Source: Patiria miniata (lineage: Eukaryota > Echinodermata > Asteroidea > Valvatida > Asterinidae). From it: a stretch of DNA of 64,000 nucleotides. The notes below the pieces were generated by a model that saw only the letters and a program-made list of their open reading frames with translations, did not search any database and was not told the origin of the DNA. Positions 1-10,147 of this stretch are shown here, one piece after another; the first letter of the stretch is position 1; each line of letters starts with the position of its first letter. The DNA lies in the NCBI RefSeq assembly GCF_015706575.1, contig NW_024037067.1, forward strand, positions 2,153,371 to 2,217,370, given 5' to 3'. Position numbers and translations under genes: made by a program.

Positions 1-10
1 TACGCCACTG

Positions 11-146
11 GAATTACTAAATAGTACGTACGAATTACTAAATCGTACGTACGAATTACTAACCGTACGTACGAATTACTAATTATTTCGTACGTACGAT
101 TTAGTAATTCGTACGTACGGTTTAGTAATTCGTACGTACGAATTAG
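11..146. repeat. Inverted array of TACGTACG-containing units
   Basis: A short unit, CGTACGTACGAATTACTAA, is repeated about three times and then runs as its reverse complement for three more units, with the turn near position 86. The whole could fold into one hairpin. The ten bases before it (1-10) match the CAGTGGCGTA-type end of a hAT-like element, so the array may lie next to an element cut by the window edge. Confidence 0.75.
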
Positions 147-150
147 ATTT

Positions 151-1040
151 ATTTTTAACCATGTCCTATCTTCACCGTACTGCACAGTCACTCCTTAGTC
201 TGTCCAATATGGAGCTATATAGGTACGTCCATGGTCTGTTTAAGATAACAGTGCGAAGCTTACCCGCATGAAATGACATGCACACCTCAAAAGTATATAG
301 CAAACGATGTAATTGCTACAGCGTGCAAAATGACCCCAAGAAAGTAAAGACAGTTGACTAGAATCGTAATTTCAGGTCCCCTTCAATTAATCCTAAAAGT
401 GAGCGATTTTGTCTTTCAGGTAAAACACTTGATATAAACGTTAGAGAGAGATCGGACATTAGCGTTTTAATCATGAAAATGCAGCTGAAACCCCCAAACG
501 GCATGAAGGTTAGCATTTGTTTGCTTAGCGACTTGTCATATGAGAGCGACAAAAAGAAGAACCTACATTTCCACAAGAATATGCGAGTTGCCCCCTGACG
601 TTGTGAGCACATTGGCTGCAGATAAGCAGCTGTCGACGTACGTTGTTTGTGATATTTTGGGCGTCTGCAACCCTCCCCAAAAAGGCGCTTTTTCTATTCG
701 AATCTTTTGCGGAAAAGTCAGGTCGGAAACTGACAAAGTAGCGATGACCTTTGCACTAATGTACATGTTAGGCTGCATCAGTGTACAGCTTGTTCTAGGG
801 CTGCGCCCATTAGAAATACGCGGTGACGCGCTGAAAATAGACATTAACATCACTGTACAGTTAAAAAACTTTGCGATCGCTGTAAAGGTTACTTAATTCT
901 TCAGCGGTAAACACGTCACTCACAATGGCACGGAACCGATACTGTTATGTACATGCCCGCAGGGGCGAATTGAGGTCTTTTTTGGGGGGGGGGGGGGTCC
1001 TCAGAAAATCAATGTTGAAAATGTAGACATGTTTTTTAGA
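151..1040. other. Intergenic stretch, no recognised gene
   Basis: No protein family is recognised here. The longest open frame is 118 codons at 540-896 (+), and a 96-codon frame lies opposite it at 563-853 (-). Neither shows a known domain or splice context. A G run lies at about 985-997. Confidence 0.5.
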
Positions 1041-1052
1041 TGGGGGTGGGCT

Positions 1053-1150
1053 CAACCTCGTCCCCAGTGCTTACTTTATTTCCAACCGCGTTTCCTGAGA
1101 GAGCAGGTAGTGGTGGGCGCGTACTGCTCGACACCCTGGGCACGAGGTTG
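1053..1150. mobile_element. Short MITE with CAACCTCGTCCCCAG ends
   Basis: The left end CAACCTCGTCCCCAG is answered by CTGGGCACGAGGTTG at the right, an imperfect inverted repeat around about 70 bp. It has no coding capacity. I could not read a clear target duplication. Confidence 0.6.
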
Positions 1151-1414
1151 GGGTGGGCTCAGACTATATTTTAAACGGGGGCGCTGTTCAATTGCGAGAA
1201 TTATTAACACCACATTGATAGTGTACAAATACCCCCGTAACCAGCATGCTCTGACCATGGAGGAATAAGTGCACAGGTGTATCTATACCAGTGTTATTGA
1301 GTTTTGATAGCAGAGCAGGGGTGGGGGATCATTATTTTGGGGTGCATTTATATGGAAAGAAATATTTTTCACAGTGCTGGGGGCCGGGGAAAGGTTCAGG
1401 CCGGGATGTCCATG

Positions 1415-3205
1415 GCGCTGCAAGGTAAAACACGGAACTCTAACAACAGAGCGCCTTCCCGTTTCAAGTCTCCAACCAAAGAAATGCGAACTGTTGCGGA
1501 GGATATGAGACAATTATCAACATCAAAATTAAAACATTATCATCACTTTTAATAAAAGTGAGGCATCGGTAAACACCCCCCCCCCCTCCAACGGCAAAGT
1601 AACTAGTTACACGTACATTTTATTAACGTGCATTAGGCCCGTATATACCCGTCGCGCTGCCTGGGTATTAAAACGCAGAACTGTAAAATATAGCTCTTCC
1701 CGTGTTCATTTTCTGACTTGCTAAAACGGGGAACTCTAAAAGCAGAGGGTCTTTCCGGGTTCATTTTTCAACGAAAACATTTCTAGGAGTTGTTGAGGAT
1801 ATAATACATTTATCCAAATTAAACTTAAAACCTTGTGATGATTTTTAATGTTGGTTCTGTTGCAATAAAGATGCCCCCTCCTAGCATCGGAGCCAGTACG
1901 CGTATACTGCACATACCGTGCAATAGGCCTATTTGCACAAAAAACATGGGTGGGTAAAACGCGGAACTCTCATTTTAAAAGGTCTTCCCGGGTGAATTTC
2001 CGAAAGAAAAAGATCAGAGGAGTTGTTGAGAGTATAATACACTTATCCAGATTAAAAATAAAATATTGTGATGATTTTTAATGTTGATTCTGCAGCGATA
2101 AAGATGCCCCCTCCTACAGCATCGGAGCCAGTACGCGTATACTGCACATACCGTGCAATAGGCCTATTTGCACAAAAAAACATGGGTGGGTAAAACGCGG
2201 AACTCTCATTTTAAAAGGTCTTCCCGGGTGAATTTCCGATAGAAAAAAATCTGAGGAGTTGTTGAGGATATAATACACTTATCCAGATTAAAATTAAAAC
2301 ATTGTGATGATTTTTAATGTTGGTTCTACAGCGATAAAAATGCCCCCCTCCCACAGCATCGGACCCATTACACGTATACTGTACATACCGTGCAATAGGC
2401 CTATTTGCACACAAAAAACCTGGGTGGGTAAAACGCGGAACTCTCATTAAAAAATCAGAGGAGTTGTTGAGAATATAATACACTTATCCAGATTAAAATT
2501 AAAACATTGTGATGATTTTTAATGTTGGTTCTGCAGCGATAAAGATGCCCCCTCCTACAGCATCGGAGCCAGTACGCGTATACTGCACATACCGTGCAAT
2601 AGGCCTATTCAATTGCACAAAAAACCTGGGTGGGTAAAACGCGGAACTCTCATTTTAAAAGATCTTCCCGGGTGAATTTCGGAAAGAAAAAAATCAGAGG
2701 AGTTGTTGAGAATATAATACACTGATCCAAATTTAAATTAAAACATTGTGAGTACTGTTAATGTTGATTCTGCAGCGATAAAGATGCCCCCTCCTACAGC
2801 ATCGGAGCCAGTACGCGTATACTGCACATACCGTGCAATAGGCCTATTTGCACAAAAAACCTGGGTGGGTAAAACGCGGAACTCTCATTGTAAAAAGGTC
2901 TTCCCGGGTGAATTTTCGACAGAAAAAAATCAGAGGAGTTGTTGAGGATATACTACACTTATCCAGATTAAAATTAAAACATTCTGATGATTTTTAATTT
3001 TGATTCTGCCTGTGTAAAACGCGAAACTCTCGGAGGCCCGTACCCATTGATCGTGTTGCCTGGGTAAAACATGGAACTATTAATACAGAGGGCCTTCCCA
3101 TGAACTTGTGGAGGATATAAGACACTTGTCGACATTGCAAATAAAACATTACGATAATTCCATAATGTTACTTCGGCAGAATTCGTTCTGCAGCGGTACA
3201 TTATC
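1415..3205. repeat. Tandem repeat array, unit about 235 bp
   Basis: The phrase TAAAACGCGGAACTCTCATT recurs at about 1955, 2191, 2429, 2635 and 2870, giving spacings of 236, 238, 206 and 235. Each unit also holds GTACGCGTATACTGCACATA and a TTGAGGATATAATACACTTA-like block. More diverged or shortened units extend the array on both sides (about 1415-1950 and 3010-3205). The 206-bp unit has an internal deletion. Open frames in it (2211-2483, 2748-2945) are by-products of the repeat. Confidence 0.9.
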
Positions 3206-3604
3206 CCCCTATCAACAGTGCTTCACAGAGCACTGAGTCTCCCTGCACCCTTGGTTTGTAAACGGCATGTATCCCTGTACAGCAAGTGTTCTGCACTGTT
3301 CTGCAAATACTCCACACAATTATTATACAACGGCACAAACAGGTGGGAAATCTTTTATTTTCAATTTATTTAAGGGCAGATTATGACGATTTTGGGACTT
3401 AATAATGAGATTGGGCCCTTGCTGTACTTTTAAAGCCAGTATTTCATCTTAATTTAGCGTTTTATTACCAATTCTGCAGAGTTCTGCACGTTCTGCAAGT
3501 TCCGCAAAATACCCACTGAATTATGAAGTGAGCTGAGCTGATCGATTATTTAGCTGCATTGTTGAGACATGAAACAGCCGTCAACTAACTTGTGGACACA
3601 ACAT

Positions 3605-3876
3605 TGGAGAATCATATGCGCATCAACCTCGTCCGCGCGACTTGCAAGGCCAAGTTCGGGCAAGGACCATTAGTCGACTAGTGGTTGATTTGTGACGTAT
3701 CTTACGCCTGCGCACTATAGCGAAGTGCGAACGTCTTTTTTGGAGAATCATATGCGCATCAACCTCGTCCGCGCGACTTGCAAGGCCAAGTTCGGGCAAG
3801 GACCATTAGTCGACTAGTGGTTGATTTGTGACGTATCTTACGCCTGCGCACTATAGCGAAGTGCGAACGTCTCTAG
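3605..3876. repeat. 136-bp tandem duplication
   Basis: The block starting TGGAGAATCATATGCGCATC is present at 3605-3740 and again at 3741-3876, with near identity. It overlaps the left part of the element at 3648-4066, so that element's left end has been duplicated. Confidence 0.9.
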
Positions 3877-4066
3877 TCGAACCCTGGTTAAAATGTCATT
3901 GCAAAACGTCTGGATCCTGGCTCCCTGCTGTACGTTATGAACGCGCGCGGCTATGGTTACCAGCGAAGCAACCAACCCCAGTAGGTTGGTTCCAAATAGT
4001 CGACTAGCGTAGTTAACCATCGTCGACTAGACAGAGTTCGGGCAAGCGTTAGTCGACCAATGGTCA
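3648..4066. mobile_element. CAAGTTCGGGCAAGGA element, copy 1 (incomplete)
   Basis: This shares sequence with 7955-8263, including the phrases CATTAGTCGACTAGTGGTTG and GTAGTTAACCATCGTCGACT. Its left part is duplicated and its right terminus is missing after the GTCGACCAATGGT block. It is non-coding. Confidence 0.8.
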
Positions 4067-4541
4067 ACGACGGTGACGTCACGTCAGACGCCCTCATTGA
4101 CAAGCTAATTCAAGAACTGAGCCTCCATGCAAACACATTGAACTGTAAGTTTTCAGACTATTTTGCTGTTTTTTCCAAAATGTTCGCTGTTTGGGAACAA
4201 TATAAGGGGTCTCATGGAATGTCAAGAATGTATAGATCAATCCAGGATAACTGTCTTTCTCATTTGTAATCTCTTTACCGTTTTTTTTGGGTCTTTTTGT
4301 CCTCGCGTGGGTTTGTGACTATCATGACTATGCTACTGTCATGACTGTGATGGTGCTACCAAAGTATGGCGAATCGGTGGAGCGTTGGTATATGGAGGGG
4401 TACCCGTAATTCAACGCTCCACTCAGTAGAGCTAGGGCGATCGTTAGCCCTGGTGGACTCCCTTTCCTCCCTACGTTACGGAGGGAGTCCTGAGTATACA
4501 TGTGCTCACAACCGAACGAAAACATTTCTTACCAATAATTT

Positions 4542-5344
4542 CAACATTTTTACCTTGTTGGAGAAGCTAATTTTTACGTCGTATATTCTATGTGTCCTTA
4601 TCTGTTAGTACGCTAGGTTCATGAATTCCATATGCGATGCTGACTGACGTCAATCAGGAAAATAAACTCGAAAGCATCGTTAAACTTGTACGTGTTTAGT
4701 CTCTTTTCATCAGTTTCTCACCGCCGAGTCTATTCTAGTCGTACATCATACCATGAACGTCTGTGCAGCGTGTAGTCTGGTTCCCTAGACCGGACAATTA
4801 TTCTCGACGCTCATATCACATCTGGTCCGAGGGACAGACTATGCCGTATGAATATGCAGTGCGCACGCGTGATTTGCTTAGTAACCACCCTCATACGCAC
4901 GCGCACTTACTTGAAGGCGCGGTCGCTAATCCAATGACCGAGTGTGTTTTCGCGCCAGTTACCAGAAACACACTTCGGCTTTGGTCATTGGTTGAGCGTT
5001 TTCGTGACATCGGTTGGCTGGAGTGACGTCACGGTTCAACCAAAACTAAACAAATGAGGGCGCTAGCGTGCGTGCGCGCTTTCGGATCGTACGCACGTAC
5101 ATTTGTACATAATCATGTACATTGTACATGATGTACGACTCTGTGAATAAACTGATGAAAAGAGACTACAAACACGAACAAGTTTAACGTTGCTTTGGAG
5201 TTTATTTTCCTGATTAACGTCAGTCAGCATCGCATATGGAATTCCTGAACCAAGTGGCCAATAGATAAGGATACATAGAGTATGTAGGCGTGAAATAAGC
5301 TTCTATAACGAGGTAAAACATACAAAACTCTGGTAAAAATGTTG
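4542..5344. mobile_element. Foldback element with about 170-190 bp arms
   Basis: The left arm (4542-4713) is matched by a reverse-complement arm at 5152-5344. Shared phrases include CCATATGCGATGCTGACTGA and its complement, and the CTCTTTTCATCAG inner edge. The arms are diverged and the spacer is about 440 bp. An 87-codon frame in the spacer (4763-5026) matches nothing I know. Just upstream (about 4366-4490) are two small hairpins, one around GGAGGGAGTCC. Confidence 0.75.
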
Positions 5345-5445
5345 GGATGGTTTCATGTAGAAAAGTCTTGTCCTGGACGTTAGTCGTATTGCAATGAAGA
5401 CTTCGTCCAACCTGGGCTAGGGCGATCGTGAAGTATTGTTGATGT

Positions 5446-6056
5446 ACCCTAACGTGGCGCGGCCCCTAACGTGGCGCACTTTGATTTTTCGCCTGTAGCG
5501 CCTAGCTACAGCAAAAGTTTTAACTGAAATTTCACAGAAAGTGAAATTTCATCAAGTTCTAAACACTCCCGTTTATAAATCGCGAGTTTATTTACCCGCT
5601 ACAAAGTTAAAAGAAAAATTTCTTTTGGCGTGATTTTCCGATTTTATTTTCAAGTGCAAAGTGAACCCTTTGAAAATGCCCCGAAAAATAAGAAAATAAT
5701 TTTCTGACAAACATCTGGCTGGGTATGTAAGTAGAGATAATAATGACTTATCAAAATTTATCAAGTTTACAGAAATTCTTAAATGTTAATTTGGAATTTT
5801 CCGAGATTTATTTAAGTGCGCCACGTTAGGGAACACTCCGCCAATTTGTGCCCAATTTCCGGACGCCACCGTTTTTCAATTTCGGCTTAAAATTTTATGA
5901 AACCGAAATTGTTCACAGAGGTTAAATAGCAAGCATTAATAAGGTAAAAGTACCAGTTTTTCACTGCATGAATTTGAGGTTTGTCAACAAAGAGGTTTGG
6001 CAACACTACACGAGGAAAGTTGGGTAAGCTTCGAAGTGCGCCACGTTAGGGAACAC
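5446..6056. mobile_element. Element(s) with CCCTAACGTGGCGCAC termini
   Basis: CCCTAACGTGGCGC occurs at 5446 and 5464, and its complement GTGCGCCACGTTAGGG at about 5816-5831 and 6037-6052. The region therefore looks like a TIR element with duplicated ends on both sides. The interior is AT-rich and non-coding. Confidence 0.7.
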
Positions 6057-6503
6057 GACTATAAGTATAAGTGTTGGGCCCCTGTTTTGTTTTGATCAAA
6101 TTAGAGTCAAAAATATTTTTATTGCGCAAAAATCACCTTTACAATCAAAAGCAGACGTTTCTCAATTCTAATGACACCCGTTTTGCAATTTTGAACAGCT
6201 TCTTGGGGTAGAAATCACGATTTTCCAATTCCTGCGCAGATTTTGCCTTGCGATTCAGCGCGCCGTGCGTGCTCACAGTACATCGCGCGGTGATCGCCAT
6301 CTTTATTTTCCGGTCGCGTGTTGCCGCCGCGCTGTCATCGTCATTTTACCCCCAAATTTCCCTCAAAAAATAAAAACCCTGCCCTCTATCTATGACATAC
6401 CCAGGCGCGGTTCTAGAACCAATATTTTGGGGGGCTAGCACGGTGGATCCAGAATTTTTTCAGGGAGGCGTGCTGAAATGTTGACCGGTTATTTTTTGGC
6501 AGT

Positions 6504-7060
6504 GTATATTTTGCCGGAGACGGCAAACCTTTAGTAAACGTTAGTTTGCCGGATATACACTGAACATGCGCAGTTACTGTTTTTTTGTACTTAAACATTT
6601 TCCGGTGAAAAGTTGTAGTCTGGCTCCATGCCAAAATTATCGTTGTTACCTCGTATTCACAAGATGAGATTCAGACCATTTTATAATTTTGGACTTTATT
6701 TTCCTTTTAAAAAAAATCCTCCAGAGCCACAAATCTGAAAAAGAAAATGTAATACACTGCAAAAAATGTTTGAGACATGTTAAAATAATAAAAGAAGAAT
6801 ATTCTTATTTATTTGGGGATGACAAAAAAACTTTAAAATGTGGTGCGGTCGGAATCGAACCTGAGTCATCCCGCTTACTAGAGCCTTTGCTTAACCACTA
6901 CACCAAACGTGCTACACAATTTTGGTGGGAATTTAATACATCTTATAATTCAGCCCTATTTTAAAGAGCACAGTGCCCTCTGTTGATATGGATTGCCGCC
7001 GGCAAACCTTTAGTAATCGTTAGTTTGCCGTCATTACCTCCGGCAAAATAGCCACTATCT
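6504..7060. mobile_element. Nested TIR element, TATTTTGCCGGA ends
   Basis: Compared with the sister copies at 50022 and 13897, this stretch is extra. It begins near TATTTTGCCGGA and ends near TCCGGCAAAATA. It contains a palindromic phrase, GGCAAACCTTTAGTAA followed by TTAGTTTGCCG, near both ends. A truncated relative in the opposite direction lies at 7599-7705. The exact boundaries are inferred. Confidence 0.65.
6841..6912 (-). pseudogene. tRNA-like segment (SINE head or tRNA pseudogene)
   Basis: On the - strand an A-box-like TGGTGTAGTGG is followed about 40 nt later by a canonical B box, GGTTCGATTCC. These are the internal promoter elements of tRNA genes. The flanking 7-nt acceptor strands do not pair well and the T stem is weak, so a working tRNA is unlikely. 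A tRNA-derived SINE head or decayed tRNA is more plausible. The anticodon cannot be assigned. Confidence 0.5.
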
Positions 7061-7598
7061 TATTTTTCATTCACACTATATTAACTAATGCACCCTTGTC
7101 ACGGCTATTTCTTCTTTAGGGGGAGACCATTCGCATGTACATCACAATCCTTCTTTTTGCTTATGCAAATTTTTTTTTTACGGAATTTATTTTTGGGGGG
7201 CTAGATAAAATTTTTGGGGGGCTACAGCCCCCCCTAGCCCCCCCCCCCCCCCCGGGCTACAGCCCCCCTAGCCCCCCCCCCCATAGAACCGCGCCTGGAC
7301 ATACCTGTTTATTGAGAATGTCGCCAACTAGTTTTGTAGGTCTAATAATTTAAAAGTGGATTTTCTTCCCTTATCCTCGAGGAAGGTATAATGACGCACA
7401 TAAGAGTTTCTGCTGAACTGTTGGACAATTAATGCATAGATTGCTACCTTTCACATTAGGCCTACATTTCTTTTTAGTAATGCATCACCGTGTTTATCAA
7501 TGATCTTCGATGCCCGAGCTTACCTGGTTTGTTTTGCACAAGCCAAACTAACAATGCACCCATTCAGAGGTCACAAGGAAGTTGGGAATGTATAATAA

Positions 7599-7705
7599 GA
7601 TATTTTGCAGGAGGTAATGACGGCAAACTAACGTTTACTAAAGGTTTGCCGGCGGCAATCCATATCAACAGAGGGCGCTGTACTCTTTAAGATAGGGCTG
7701 AATTA
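7599..7705. mobile_element. Truncated copy of the GCCGGCAAACC element
   Basis: This is the reverse complement of about 6946-7050, including AACGTTTACTAAAGGTTTGC and CATATCAACAGAGGGCGCTG. Only one end is visible. Confidence 0.75.
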
Positions 7706-7954
7706 TAAGTAGCCTTGACCAAGGCGTTGGGCTTATCGATTCGCCTATAAAAAAAAATCGCCGGTAAGAAAATCCCTAATCAACTTGGCAAGGCATAATT
7801 GCGTGCACATATCGATGCCCATACGCTGCTAGTGAGAAAGTAACTTGTACCATACAGCGAGGCTATGCTTAACTTGCACGTACGTGCATGGCTGTTGTAC
7901 GAGTACGGGTGTGTACATGTACTGGTACGTGCGTATACCAATGCTGTCGTCAAT

Positions 7955-8263
7955 GGCCAAGTTCGGGCAAGGATCATTAGTCGACTAGTGGTTGATTTGT
8001 GACGTACCTTACGCCTGCGCACTAATAGCAAAGTGCGAACGTCTCTAGTCGAACGCTGGTCAAAATGTCATTGCAAAACGTCTGGATCCTGGCTCCCTGC
8101 TGTACGTTATGAATGCGCGCGGCTATGGTTACCAGCAAAGCAACCAACCCCAGTAGGTTGGTTCCAAATAGTCGACTAGCGTAGTTAACCATCGTCGACT
8201 AGACAGAGTTCGGGCAAGCGTTAGTCGACCAATGGTTAACTATAGTCCTTGCGCGAACTTGCC
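7955..8263. mobile_element. CAAGTTCGGGCAAGGA element, copy 2 (complete)
   Basis: This 309-bp element has imperfect inverted ends: GGCCAAGTTCGGGCAAGGA at the left, and CCTTGCGCGAACTTGCC at the right. Copy 1 at 3648 lacks the right end. The body carries several GTCGACTA words and is non-coding. No target duplication was evident. Confidence 0.8.
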
Positions 8264-8435
8264 CTAAGATGAGCGGCACACTCACACGTGACCTAAACAA
8301 TCAAAAAAAATCTGCTAAATCAGCTAGATCGATCATCCCGATCGCCCTGTGATCCACTCGTGGGCACATGCAGTGTGCGCGATGCATGTGGGTACCATAC
8401 CGCTTTCAAGCGCCGCTAGTGGGTTCCATTATACA

Positions 8436-8599
8436 AATATAACATGGTTTGAGGGTGGATAGTCGATATTCGCTCCCCGAGGTATTGGAAGTTGACAAAC
8501 TAGTTCCCGAGGCGAAGCCGAGGGAACTAGTTTGTCAACTTCCAATACCGAGGGGAGCTAATATCGACTGTCCACCCGAAATAAACCATGTTATATTTG
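8436..8599. repeat. Near-perfect palindrome, about 78-bp arms
   Basis: The arms read outward from a core of CCCGAGGCGAAGCCGAGGG near 8516. Each includes GGAAGTTGACAAACTAGTT or its complement. A hairpin with a similar core (CCCGAGCCTGAGGCGAGGG) occurs at 56013 and in its duplicate at 56765. Confidence 0.9.
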
Positions 8600-8602
8600 T
8601 TT

Positions 8603-9146
8603 TACTATACCTCATACATATTCAGTTGCCGAATTTTGTTTTATTATTATGCACCTAAAACAAAATTTGGGGAAACTTGTACAGCTCACCAAAAAATTCA
8701 ACTTCAATTACTAGTTCGGTTCGTTTGCAATATAGTACAGTTACTACAGTTGTAAATACAGTTGTTTGCAATGTGTACAACTTTCTTTTGTACAGGAGAC
8801 ATCTTTACACGGTCTATACATTTTCTCCAGTACGGCATCATTGAGCTCAGTAAATTAACATTTACGCGAACCGTGCAACCATGCAACCATGCATCTCTCC
8901 TGTGCGATGTTCGCGCGTGCGTACTGCACTCGTGCGACAGTTCCTCGATTGCTCTGTAAAGCGCATGCGTAGTAGACTGTCGCACGGGTAACCCATGCGA
9001 CAGTCTACTACGCATGCGTATTTACAATGTGCGTGAATCCTCGCGCGCGCGTTTGGTAAACAGCAAGAATAACATCTGGCACGTGATGGTGAATTGACCA
9101 GTGAACGTTCGGCTCTCGATCATGAATATGTATGAGGTATAGTAAT
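8603..9146. mobile_element. Element with 22-bp perfect TIRs
   Basis: ACTATACCTCATACATATTC at the left is answered exactly by GAATATGTATGAGGTATAGT at the right. The interior is non-coding and includes a perfect 22-bp stem hairpin at 8963-9017. The palindrome at 8436-8599 abuts the left TIR, and the two may be one element. Confidence 0.75.
8963..9017. repeat. Perfect 22-bp stem hairpin
   Basis: GCATGCGTAGTAGACTGTCG and its exact complement flank an 11-base loop. It lies inside the 8603-9146 element. Confidence 0.9.
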
Positions 9147-9410
9147 GTCGTCTAGTGCCATGTCGTGGAAAACACAACGACTGTTTTATGCTTTACGCGT
9201 TTCATGCAAAAAGAAGCCACTCGGTGTCACCTTAGTGGGGATTTCAATAGCCTCGCCGCTAGGGCGTCGCAAGGGGGGGGGGGGGCAAGGGGGGGGGGGA
9301 GGGGGAGCCACGACATGGCACCAGACGAAAATGGAACCCACTAGCGGCGCTTGAAAGCGGTATGGTACCCACATGCATCACCCACACTGCATGTGCCCAC
9401 GAGTGGATAG

Positions 9411-9987
9411 CCTTGTTCAATGCGGTCTCTCGGCTTTTTGTCGAAGGGAGATAATCGGGCCCTGCACCCACAATCAACGCGGCTTGTCCGTACGAATGGC
9501 TAACACAACCAGCAAGCACACACACGTGAGTACGGACTGTACGCATGGTGTAATAAGGCAGTAAATGTAGGCCTACTGTGTTCTGCGTGTGGGTGTACGT
9601 ACGTGCGTGTGGGGGATATACGCGCCACGTGGCCTGTCATGCACACTGTGTGTGCACTGCACGAATTTAACGGACAAGTCAACGAAATCAATAATGTTCA
9701 TATTTTAGTTTTTTGGTCGGTGTCAAGTCGATTAGTAGCTTCGTGAAAGACTGCAGAATGGTATGAGGTAGGTAGTAGGAATCTGGGGTGAGATAAAAGA
9801 GGTGAAATTTGGACAATTTTGGAGAGGCCGTTTTTTTGGGTCTCTTGCTACCACATGGAAACGAACAGGTTTTTCCTCCAGCGTTACTGGAGTTACTCAA
9901 GCTAGACGGGTGTCAGGGTTTGTGTACTTTCATCCAGTTATTTTTTTCCCCCTAATAATATAGGTCAATCAACAGATTAGAGCCTTC
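9411..9987 (+). promoter_or_regulatory. Upstream region of BRAT1
   Basis: No TATA box or clear initiator is seen. A pyrimidine tract followed by TAATATAG ends at 9963, directly before GTCAATCAAC. That could be a splice acceptor, so a 5' untranslated exon may lie upstream and the first coding exon may begin at 9964. The region is otherwise unremarkable. Confidence 0.3.
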
Positions 9988-10147
9988 ATGATGGCAGATT
10001 CGTCACAACTGCCACAGACTGCCAGAGATGCAATGATTCTACTGCCTGATGTATGGAATATACTTATTGACCCTTCCAAAAAGGTTGTAGATGACACTTG
10101 TCTGGAGAAGCTCTTATCCTGGATGGTTGAGCTTGCTGACTCGCCAG
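9988..10147 (+). CDS. BRAT1: BRAT1 coding exon 1
   Basis: Encodes residues 1-53 plus one base. Two ATGs are adjacent (9988 and 9991), and either could start the protein. The block DDTCLEKLLSWMVEL matches the human N-terminus. The donor is CAG|GTACAT and the exon ends in phase 1. Confidence 0.92.

Larger units (their letters stand above)
6402..7297. mobile_element. hAT MITE (CAGGCGCGGTTCTA) with 8-bp target duplication
   Basis: The ends CAGGCGCGGTTCTA and TAGAACCGCGCCTG are inverted repeats. The 8 bp GACATACC flank both sides (6394-6401 and 7298-7305), as is typical of hAT insertions. Two more copies lie at 50022-50431 and 13897-14154. This copy also carries a nested element (about 6504-7060) absent from the others, and long G and C runs near its right end. 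Confidence 0.92.
8350..9410. mobile_element. TIR element (about 75-bp arms) hosting nested palindromic elements
   Basis: The left arm (about 8350-8428, containing CCGCTTTCAAGCGCCGCTAG) is repeated as its reverse complement at 9331-9408. Between the arms lie a long palindrome (8436-8599) and a second TIR pair (8603 and 9124), so the element appears to have been invaded. A G-run block at 9268-9306 adjoins the right arm. Confidence 0.8.

Noticed and set aside
540-896. 118-codon frame as a gene
   Set aside because: No domain, opposite frame also open, and no supporting splice or poly(A) context.
1415-3205. CRISPR-like regular repeats
   Set aside because: The whole 235-bp unit is repeated, without short repeats and unique spacers, and the context is an animal genome.
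4763-5026. 87-codon frame as a transposase
   Set aside because: It lies in the spacer of a foldback element with no catalytic motif.
6841-6912. Functional tRNA gene
   Set aside because: The acceptor strands do not pair and the T stem is weak, though the A and B boxes are good.
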